Shown one piece after another: positions 55,167-64,000 of a DNA stretch of 64,000 nucleotides (the first letter of the stretch is position 1; every line of letters begins with the position of its first letter). The stretch is taken from contig NC_037092.1 of the NCBI RefSeq assembly GCF_002994745.2, positions 23,213,001 to 23,277,000 on the forward strand, given 5' to 3'. The notes under the pieces were generated by a model, which worked only from the letters and a program-made list of their open reading frames with translations, did not search any database and was not told the DNA's origin. A program made the position numbers and the translations under genes. Source of the stretch: Rosa chinensis (taxonomy: Eukaryota; Streptophyta; Magnoliopsida; Rosales; Rosaceae).

Positions 55167-55666
55167 TGTTAATGTTTGGATCCGTTGGGGATCTAATTAA
55201 CGATAAGTAAAGAGGGAGAGAGGGCGACACAAGCGAAGTATAGTGGTTCACCTCCCGCCTTAGCGGGAGACTACATCCACTTGAAAGCTTATACTAGTGT
55301 GTCGAGCCTTGCGGCCCAAGTGCATTACAAAGTGTGTAATGGAGTGTGTTGGCTTGTGTTTAAGTGGGAGGAGGCATTCCTTTTATAGGTGAAGGAAGCC
55401 ATCTCCTTTACATGGTTTTCAATGTGGGACAAGCAACAACTATTTCTAGTCTAGAAAGCCTATTTGTGAGGGCATGTTGACAAGGCCGGGAAGGTGGGTT
55501 CCCGGCGACAGATTTGCGACTTCCAGATACCGTAGCGTAGCTTGAACATAAGGCTACAAGATGCATGTCTCGGTTGGGCCTCACCATGGCTTGTGGGTGT
55601 CCCAAAGAGGGTGTTACTTATGCTTGGTGATGTAGTAAATACTCCATATTGTTGGAGGTATGTACA
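55167..55666 (-). repeat. Right LTR (5' in sense) of the young element
   Basis: 500 bp, the same borders as the left copy. The five differences from it are single-base substitutions; no gap is needed. Confidence 0.95.
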
Positions 55667-56717
55667 AAGGCATATATTCCGGAACGCAAGTCTTGCTTGT
55701 TAGTTTGGTTTTGAACTTGAGTCTTCACAAAGAGTCATGCACTTGGTCCATGAATAAGTGTCATTGATTGTGTTCTCATATGCATAAAACTCTCTTGAGA
55801 TCAGTAGAGAGACGGTGAAGAAAGAAGAGCGAGATTTGAAGATTGTTCAAGTGAAGGAGTTCAAGAACGAAGACAAACTTTGTATTAGATTTTGTGTGAA
55901 TCTTATAGCCGAGCTAGTGCTATTCAAAGTTTGTAAAAAAACATATCCTTTTCAATATGATGATCTTTATTTTGGGTTCTCAAGAGTAAGAGCCCTGCAG
56001 TGTTTTTAATCTCATACTTGAGGTTTTCACTGCGTAACCAAAACCCGGTGTTTTATTTGTCATTTTGGTTTCTTTTTTCTCTGACAGATGGTCAGAACTT
56101 CATATGAGTTCGAACCCAATTGAGAGGTCCACTAGAGATCAGAAATTGTTGAAGAAAGAACAAGATGTTTCTTTTGTCCCTTCCAGGCGATCGGAAAATA
56201 ACCTTTTAAAAGTTCATTGTTTTTTTTTTCCTTCTAATTTTAGAAGCGTAAAATGGAGCGTAATCGGAATATTTATTTAGCTTCATCATAAATTTTGTTT
56301 AATGAAAAAATAAGGAGCTCAACGTGGATACTCTTAACAGCACTGCTACGGTACTACAAACTTTATATTAAAAGAAAATCACTAAAGGCCAATAACAGAT
56401 AAGGTCACAACTTGTCCACTCAATATTTGTATCTTCCATAAGACCACTCGTACTTAAAAAGCTATTGACTTGAACCTAAAAGTTACAGTCTCAAAAGAAA
56501 AGGCTATTGTCCCTAACCTGATTCTAAAAGTTACAAGGCCACTCGAACTTAAAAAGCTATTGACCTGAAACCTAAAAGTTACAGTCTCAAAAGGAAAGGC
56601 TATTGTCTCTGACCCGAACCTAAAAGCTATTGATCACCTAAACATTTTGAGGAAAAGATAATGGCCTAGTAAATAACAAGGTCACTAAAATGTTATAAAA
56701 GAAATCTAAAGTTAGAT
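55667..56717. other. Interval with repeat-derived DNA
   Basis: This contains a plus-strand open frame at 55815-56009 of 64 codons that is lysine-rich and unrecognised. A tandem duplication with a period of about 95 bp lies at about 56443-56640 (AAAAAGCTATTGAC ... AAAAGTTACAGTCTCAAAAG). The left flank of the LTR element (49800-49983) and this part may belong to one older interrupted repeat, but I could not fix its borders. Confidence 0.4.
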
Positions 56718-57123
56718 AGAGAGTCTAATGAGGACCATTATAATAAAGATTAATTAAAGACTTTTTGATTAATCGTTGTGAGATCTATTTTTCGATTACA
56801 TTTCGGCAAATTAACCTTTAGATGTCTAGATATTCATGAGCACATCATTTTTACAAAATTTCAACCTAATTGGAAATCGTTAAAGTGTCAAACTAGATAA
56901 ATAAATGGACAAACCAAATTTGTCAAATTTGAACCGTTCATATTCATAAATAATAATTCACTATTATAAATGCCCTAACGATTTCTAATTTGGTTGAAAA
57001 TTTGCAGAAATGTTCTACTCATGATTTCATGAATATCTAAACATCTAACGGTTGATTTACCGAAATATAATTAAACAGTGAGTCTCACCAAAAAAATCTC
57101 AATTAGTCCTCATTATAACCTCT
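56718..57123. mobile_element. Fold-back MITE with long inverted repeats
   Basis: The left arm GAGAGTCTAATGAGGACC and the right arm, in reverse complement GAGAGGTTATAATGAGGAC, start inverted repeats that run about 160 bp inward with moderate divergence. They share CGGxAAATxAACC, TAGATGTxTAGATATTCATG and AATCGTTA phrases. The centre is about 60 bp. No coding sequence is present. The target duplication was not resolved. Confidence 0.7.
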
Positions 57124-58139
57124 CCACCCAAAGTTATATTGCAAATATTCAATTCCATACTGATCATTATTAATATTATGTTTTCTAACAACTTTAATCA
57201 ATGAGTCAAATACATTGAATCCTTCGTGGAAATTTCAAAATTTTTCTTCAAAGACTAATTTGATTCCATGGCTTTTAACTGGTTTGCATGGCATGGAATA
57301 TGGCGTACCAGCAATTAATTAGTTCCCACGTGAAGTGAAGTTAATGTTGACTAACGGGAAACCCCAAAGAAAGGTACGTCCGTACTATAGGATGTTGACT
57401 GATCCTTCATCTACAGAGAACTTTATCGAAGCCAGTTGTAATGACTTGAACCCCAAGCGCCACAAAGTCACAGCGCTCAGGACGTGGGGTACTACATGAT
57501 GGTTATTTTTGTGCTCCAATTTTTTTATAGGCCTTTTCTTTTTCTTTTCTTTTTTGAGAGGAAGGCCTTTTCTTTTTTTGATTACTACCTCCATAACTTT
57601 ATGCTCTTGCTTTGTGACCAGCTGCTGACTGAGAAACAGACTTGATTGACCGGAGAAAGTTTCCAGCGACGATAGGGTAAGAGCCGCTTCTTTCTTGTGG
57701 TGGGACGCTTACGCTTGCGCTTGCGTAACCAATTTGGATTTCCTTGGCTCAGGCGATTCAACTCATCTTATGTGCTTTTGAAGGAACTCCAGTTCAAGGA
57801 CTCCACTCCCGTCAAAGACAGAGAAGCAGCAATATTAGAAGTGGGATATTTAAAAAAAAAAAGAAAAAAAAAGACTTTTGAACTGAATAATATGTAGCTA
57901 GAGCGACATTCACAACCCCTATGAGATCAATGTGCATTTATAGGCCTATGTGCAAACCTAGTGTCACTAAAGTGAGCAAAACAGAAAAACCTTTGTAAGA
58001 GCAAGTTCACCCGTTGGGTCACCGGGTCACCTACTATTCACTACTTTTTAGTGTATATTTTCATTCTCTGGGTCACAAAATACACTGTGCCCGTGACCCA
58101 GGGCACGAAATATACTGTGCAGGTCATTCTCTGGAAAAC
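57124..58139. other. Interval before pseudogene C, no clear gene
   Basis: A plus-strand frame at 57697-57897 encodes RLRLRLRNQFGFPWLRRF and then LKELQFKDSTPVKDREAAI before a lysine run. It might be a degraded exon but is not recognised. At 58010-58140 GGGTCACCGGGTCACC and its inverted relative GTGACCCAGGGCAC suggest a small MITE that has replaced the remaining 3' exons of pseudogene C. Confidence 0.35.
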
Positions 58140-59640
58140 ACTATTATTTTCCAAGTACTCATATCCAAGCAACAAGTCATTTCCTTCAATACAACATCCA
58201 TAAAGCTAGACAAGGTAAGGGTGTTGCAGAGCAGAAATCATGCCTATCTCATTCACAAATTCACGATTCCCTTGCTTTGATTTGCAGAAAGCTTCTTAAC
58301 AGCAATTGCGGTGTCATCTGATAGAAGGCCTTGGATTTATCAAACATAGTTAAAGTTCAACCCCTTCGTAAGCCAACAAGAAAATTCTGCTTTTAAGTTT
58401 TAACAATAAACAGAAATTACTGGTCCTGAAGAATACCTTGTAAACAGGACCAAAACCACCTTCTCCAATTTTATTGGATATGTCAAAGTTGTTTGTGGCA
58501 GTTTTGATTTGTCTCTAGGTAAATCTGCTGGTTTGCAGGTCCACATCCTTCAAATCTATATTAAGTAAACTTACATGTAAGAAACTATTGTCCATACTTC
58601 AGACTAATAGCATTCTTATTTCTTAGTATCTTAAGACTAATTTGAGGCCTAACAGTTGACAACGTCAGTGTTTCCATAGCTTTAACCTCAAAAAATATCT
58701 TACCAGCATCAGTATTTAAAACTTCACTATATGTGTGTGTGTGCGTGTGTTACGGAACGAGAGTAATATACATGAAAATATGTACAAATACCTTGTTCTA
58801 AAGTATTTTCTGGTCCTATGAAGCCTTTCCACTAGAAAATACCTAAAACCAGTAATATAATGGAGACTCCTCCGGCCACGATTCCAACCACTGCACCTGC
58901 AGATATACCACTGCTTCCACCTCCTAGCCGGGTTTCTTGAGGGGGTGGAGAGTGTGTCAGAAGAAGAAAAGCTTTAGCATAGTAAATGTTAATGATAGGA
59001 GTGCGTCATCCAACCAGCTAACTAATGTACAAAGCAACAACTGATGCAACCCTTTACTGGAACTTCAGTATAAGTAGATGATATGAAACATACGTTGTTC
59101 TGTAAATTTTTGCTTTGGTGCGATACTTATTCTTACATTCTTTCTTGACAAAATGAAAGTTTTACATAGAAACAATAAACTACAACACATTTGCAGAAGA
59201 AGGTCAAAGCTTATAGCATCAAAAGACATACCAGAAACCATAGAGATAGCTGATATAAGAGGACCACAGTCTCCTTTGTAAGGGACACCTGTTGTCCCTC
59301 TCCCAGCCCAGAATTGGATCTCCAAAGTACTATCAGTTACGTTAGCAGTGAAATTTCTTTGTGACTGCCTTACCAAAGCCACCTGCTTCATTTGCAATAT
59401 TGAAATCCTTGACCGCTAGTGACCCCTGCAAGGTAGTACAATTACATACCATTTCAGGTTCATAAGTACCTCTATCGACTGAGTCCTGACTAATTTTCTT
59501 TCTTCAACAACGTTTATTGAATTTCACAAACTTTTGTTGGTATATGTCGAAGGCTAGGTGTATAGCTACCTGAATGTATATATTAAATACACGTCTTCCC
59601 AGGCTACTATATGTTTTGTCATTTGTAAATATTCCCAGGC
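58140..59640 (-). pseudogene. Pseudogene C: truncated LRR-malectin receptor kinase
   Basis: Exon remnants lie in the same order as in genes A and B. They are a malectin N-part tail (59571-59640), malectin C-part (about 59230-59429), TM exon (58796-58950), kinase start (58441-58559) and kinase N-lobe (about 58150-58335). Breaks are a frameshift inside the malectin C exon at about 59,345 and a TAG replacing a tryptophan in the TM exon (GIF-stop-WKG). A further in-frame TAG lies just before [11 protein letters not shown] in the kinase-start exon. The catalytic exons (HRD, DFG) and all LRR exons are missing. The upper end is cut at 59640, where the gene-flank repeat begins. It cannot make a receptor. 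Confidence 0.88.
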
Positions 59641-60227
59641 TACTATATGCATATGTCATTCTTTTTTCTAAAGCCGAAGACACCTCCCTATGTTGTTCAT
59701 AGGATGTCTAATCCGCTTTGCATGATTGATGGTAAATAAGGTGCTAAGTGTTTATCGATTGCCCAAGGAATGGAAAGGAGAAATTTGAATAGTAAAGAAA
59801 TGAGAGCAGTAGAAAAGACATTATTTGTCTCAAGAGTTTATTATTTCTAGATTTCTTCATAACCCTTTAAAAAAACATGACTCTTGAATTTAAATAAAAA
59901 ACCAACAATCCCCCACAAGATTCAAAACTTCATAAACTCAAAAAATATGAGAAGGTTAAGAGAGAAGGAAATTTAGGCTACTTTTATACCATGCAATATG
60001 TGCAGGTGTCTTTCAGACTTGAACCTACATTTAGTATAAAAAAAATTTATCCGAAGGAGATCCCTTGAACTATGTCTTGAACTGGTAAACAGTTCATTCC
60101 ACACTTTTCAATTACTATGCTGTAGAAGCTGATTATTCCAACTATATATATTTTCAAACAAACCAAAGAGAAAAACTTATAGAAGTAGCAACGGTTGATA
60201 GAAGTATAACGATAAAAGGACGCTTTG
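59641..60227. other. 3' flank of gene B, carrying the empty hAT site
   Basis: 59662-59776 matches 8853-8982, and 59777 onward matches 28804 onward. The single AATGGAAA at 59769-59776 corresponds to the target octamer of the hAT-type element beside gene A. The gene B 3' UTR should lie at the upper part. Confidence 0.8.
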
Positions 60228-63200
60228 CTAATCCGGGCGGACTGGGTAGAGGTCTTGAGCAGATGTAGATGAAGCAGTCCACCACCCTTCAATTGACATA
60301 GTTCGTCTCTGACTCTCAGGGTCGCCATTGTTTTCTTCAATAATGGATTGAAAATGTTTCCTCATCTCATTGATTTCATTAATTGAAGCGTTTGGATCAA
60401 AGACCACCTCCGGAACAGAAGCCTTACCTTCAAGCATGCTCACCACTGAAGACATGGCGGGCCTAACTGCTGAAGAAGCATTAGAACAAAGGAGAGCAAT
60501 ATTGATCGTAGAAATCATCTCTTCTTTGTTGAACTCTGAGCCCAACCTAGGATCCACCAGGTCCAACAAGCTTGCTCTCTCTTTTAGAAGAAGTGCCTAA
60601 AAACATGAAAGGGTACACAAGCCAATATGATTTGTTTATCTTCAAATTAATGTCAATGAGAGGCTCATATTGACTACCACCAAGAAAACTAGTGAAACTT
60701 TTTAGTGTTGTTCAGAAAAAGTCATGCAGAACTGATATTATAAGAGAAAAGATAATGTGCCAGAGTATGCTTTAATAGAGATAAATGGTATCAACAAAAC
60801 TCAAGATTAAATAAGGAAGCCAGTAGATTCACGTTACCCAATCTAGAAGATAAAAACATTCTTCCTTTGAGCGGTAAGTTGTATTGCACCTTCCATTGAC
60901 CATTTCCAATACAAGAATTCCGAAACTATAAACATCTGCTTTATCAGTTAGATAACCCCGCATTGCATATTCAGGTGCCATATAACCACTGCCAAATCAT
61001 TAAGAATCAGGGTTAAACAACTAGTAAAGATACTTCTATTTGTTTTAGAATGTAGGATGCAAGAGAGATTGTAGATGAAATTGGTGTGTTCTTTCAGGGA
61101 TTACAAAGTACATAATCTTGAAATACAAAGATTCCTACTTTAATTACAAATAGGAATCTAGAACATTTTCTGCTATTACAACTATAAAAAGTAATCCTAG
61201 TTTGACAAGGCACACTAAAAGTTAATATTCTTCAACACTATTCCAAATATCATAGGGTTTGTCTTTTCTTAATTGAATGTTTAAAATGTGATAGGGATGA
61301 CATGAAAAAGCTGCGTTGGAAGAACAAATCTGCATCTTAAGATTTGTTGAATAGTAAAGAACTAGTTAGTTAAAACTTTTATTCGGATAGAGAAACCTTC
61401 CATTTGTCCATTTTTCTTTTTCCTTTCACTTATATGGATTATGGACCCATCCGGGTGAAATGAAGATAGACAGAAAAGCATAGGAAAATAAAGTAAAACA
61501 TAGGGGCTCACAAAGTTCCAGCAATCCGAGTGCTTATATGGGTATTATCGTCTTCATCAAGCTTGGCCAATCCAAAGTCAGATATCTTTGGGAAAAGATT
61601 TTTATCAAGTAGCACATTAGTGGCTTTGATGTCTCTATGAACGATCTTCAACCTTGATTCCTCATGGAGGTAAGCCAAACCTCTGGCTATACCAACACAA
61701 ATCCTATGCCTTGTTGGCCAGTCCAACTTCACCTGACTTTCTTTTGGGCCTTACATTGATAAAAAGTAGTTTGAAGAAATGAATTCTCTGTTTCTTTCTT
61801 TTGAGTATAACTAATATCTTTGCATACCCTCTAGCATGAACCAAAACAAGGTAAATTATATGAAAATTATAAGAAAGAAACACTTACCAAATAGAGCACG
61901 TGCGAGATTATTGTTTTCCATGTACTCATAGACAAGCAACAAGTTATTTCCTTCAATACAGCATCCATAAAGCTTGACAAGGTGAGGGTGTTGCAGAGCA
62001 GAAATCATGCCTATCTCATTCACAAATTCACGATTTCCTTGCTTCGATTTGGCTGAAAGCTTCTTAACAGCAATTGCAGTGTTGTCTGATAGAAGGCCCT
62101 GTATTCAACAAACATACTTAAACTCAACCTCTTCTGTAAACATTAAAGAGGTTGAACAAGAAATATGATGCATTTAAATTAGCTCAAATGCAGTAAATAA
62201 ATATTATCGGAAAATGATTGGTTATGAAGAATACCCTGTAAACAGGACCAAAACCACCTTCTCCAATCTTGTTTGCTACGTCAAAGTTGTTCGTGGCAGT
62301 TTTGACTTGCCTCAAGGTAAATTTGCCAGTCTGCAGGTCCACCCCTTTCAAATCTATGCATGAAGCAAACTTAGATAAGATTCTATTATTGCCCATAACT
62401 TCAGAAGATATATGGCATTCTTAATTTTTAATATCTTGAGACTGGTTTAAGGCCTACGACTTTAAAAAGTCAATGAAGCCACAGCAAACAAATTACAAAA
62501 AAAAGAAACCAGGATAACAAAAACAACTGGAAATACCTTGTGCCAAAGTATTTGCTGGTCCTATGAAACCTTTCCACCAGAGAATACATAAAATCACCAA
62601 TATTATGAACACTCCTCCCCCCACAATTCCAACCACTTCACCTGCGGATATACCACTTCCACCTCCTGGCGAGGGTTCTTTCGGGGGTATAAAATCTGCC
62701 ATAGGAAGAATATTATTATTTTACTCTTGTACGTACATGCATATATTTTTCATGGTGAAAATGGACTTTTTCATCTAATGCTTGAAAGCTACTCCATGTA
62801 GTATTTCAATGCGATTAAGACCGCATACCCATTACTGACAATAGCATAAATCAGTTTTATGTGAGAGCCTAAGAGGGTACTTTAATAAAGATGATATCTT
62901 AACTCTCGAGTCAAGAAATAAATAGGTAGATGCAATTTTATGGCAATTCAAAGTAAAAGAAACTGAAGAATCCAATCAAAAGCTCAAGACATTGTTATAC
63001 GAGAGAGCGAAGTAGAGTTTAATGATATAGTAGACTCTTAACACGAACCTTTACATATGAGAAACTCCGCATTCTCTACAAATCATTACTAGAATAAGCT
63101 CATAACAGTGCAAAACTTACCAAATGGGTCTACAACAATGCCGGATATAAGAGGACCATAGACTCCTTCAGTAGGGATAACCTGTGTTCCTTTCCCGTTC

Positions 63201-64000
63201 CAAAAGAAACGAATCTCCAAGGTATGAGTTGTTACAGAAGCAATATAGTTTCTTATGACTAATATACCACTCCCACCTGCTGCATCCGCAATATTAAAAT
63301 CCTTCTCCACTCGTTTCCCCTGCAATATATATACTACTTTAATTACTTGTCGTTTCATTCTCACAATGAAAATTATATTTCTCTGTCTTGATTTCAATCT
63401 ATTACACGTCATTACTCTAAATTCATAAACGTAAAACTCATTTTTCAATTGGCCAAAACCTAATCATCATTTGTTGAATATTAAAACCGTGGAAATGTAT
63501 GTAATTAGATACCTGAATGTAAACATCAAATATACGCCTTCCCAAGCTACGATATGTTTTGTCATTTGTAAACATTATCTCTGCAAAATGGAGCTTCACT
63601 GTGTAGTTTCCATTCATCAGGCAAAACCCAAAATAAGTTAGAGAGATGGGTGAAACGCGTGCCGTCATGTACAGTTGAGGATTGCGCATAGAGAGTGTAG
63701 ATATATTAGACACAATAAAGGTGTCCGGTTCTCTGTCATCATCAGGGTAGTAACCAGTGCTGCTAAACCCCCAATTGCTTTTGCCTTTGTAAAATAATGA
63801 AGGACCACCTTGATTGTCATCTGCTTCATATGTTATGGAGGTGGTGATATTTTCAGGAACAGTTATTTCATTTCCACCACAATTTATACGGAGAGAGTGC
63901 GACTCTGGAATGAAAGCAAAAAAAGATTTGTAACCATTAAAGAGAACAACTAAAAGGAGTAAACCCCAAAACAAAAGAGTAAAATTCATTATAGCTCCCT
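60228..64000 (-). CDS. Gene B: LRR-VIII-2 malectin receptor-like kinase, 3' part (partial, runs off right edge)
   Basis: Eight exons are visible: 63513-63904, 63121-63319, 62537-62695, 62235-62353, 61888-62098, 61512-61749, 60838-60988, 60228-60596. They sum to an unbroken frame of 611 codons plus stop, entered at codon position 2 as in gene A. Content: malectin domain ([15 protein letters not shown] ... RRIFDVYIQ), one TM helix ([20 protein letters not shown]) and a kinase with [30 protein letters not shown] and [11 protein letters not shown]. The signal peptide and LRR exons lie beyond the window. It is a close paralogue of gene A, with introns also alignable. A small deletion at the 3' end makes it stop at YPVRPD, whereas A continues with NSYYFENRN. 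The kinase core is intact, so it is probably functional. Confidence 0.92.

Larger units (their letters stand above)
49984..55666 (-). mobile_element. Young non-autonomous LTR retrotransposon, 5.7 kb, minus strand
   Basis: The LTRs at 49984-50483 and 55167-55666 are both 500 bp and differ at five positions by eye. The 5-bp duplication AAGGC lies at 49979-49983 and 55667-55671. The minus-strand primer-binding site TTGGCGCCGTCTGTGGGAA abuts the right LTR. No gag, protease, reverse transcriptase or integrase motif is present. The interior consists of a GC-rich region with GGCGG phrases (about 53480-55140), AT-rich sequence, a 30-bp tandem array (about 51000-51790), and blocks shared with the 3' region of the Tat element (51840-52150 against 11891-12200). 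It looks like a non-autonomous partner of that lineage. Confidence 0.92.

Noticed and set aside
49807..56075. A larger Copia-type solo LTR interrupted by the young LTR element
   Set aside because: The flanks at 49800-49983 and 55672-56080 look LTR-like, but I found no matching target duplication or convincing TG...CA pair.

Overview
The window is nuclear DNA of a flowering plant. The evidence is split genes with GT/AG introns, a trichome-birefringence-like (TBL) cell-wall gene, LRR-malectin receptor kinases of the LRR-VIII-2 type, and plant-style nested transposons (hAT, CACTA, Tat-lineage Gypsy, Harbinger-like). A eudicot is likely; a rosaceous plant is only a guess.

Layout. At 1-275 (minus) lies the 5' end of a TBL/PMR5-domain gene that continues off the left edge. 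From about 640 to 28,795 almost everything is transposon. A Mutator-like element with inverted ends lies at about 640-1860. A hAT element (2080-8844, 8-bp target duplication) holds a CACTA element (2434-7946, 3-bp duplication) that carries exon fragments of unrelated host genes. A second hAT-type element (8983-28795) holds a 17-kb Tat-type Gypsy retrotransposon (11386-28375, minus strand, TCTAC duplication). That retrotransposon has decayed gag-pol, an antisense extra gene, and its own CACTA insertion (19583-24949) in the reverse transcriptase.

From 28,796 to 64,000 is a tandem cluster of LRR-malectin receptor kinases, all on the minus strand. Gene A (29252-47639) can be assembled from 24 exons. 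It is complete except for one missing base in the signal-peptide exon: the exon sum is 3059 nt, one short of 3060. Its 7.6-kb second intron holds a solo LTR, a Mutator-like element with a captured phosphoribosyltransferase-like exon, and a small Harbinger-type MITE. Pseudogene C (58140-59640) is a broken copy. Gene B (60228 to beyond 64000) is open in all eight visible exons, but a small deletion has removed its original C-terminus. The 3' flanks of A and B are homologous, and the B side preserves the empty site of the second hAT insertion.

Between A and C is a young, non-autonomous LTR element (49984-55666; its two 500-bp LTRs differ at five positions by eye). It shares its primer-binding site and internal blocks with the Tat element, so the two look like a non-autonomous/autonomous pair.

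The host genes are cell-surface or wall functions: receptor kinases with extracellular LRR and malectin domains, and a wall polysaccharide O-acetyltransferase-like protein. Nothing suggests they act together. The rest of the window is a record of nested insertion, exon capture and tandem gene duplication. All coordinates were read by eye; element edges are exact where a target duplication is quoted and approximate elsewhere.
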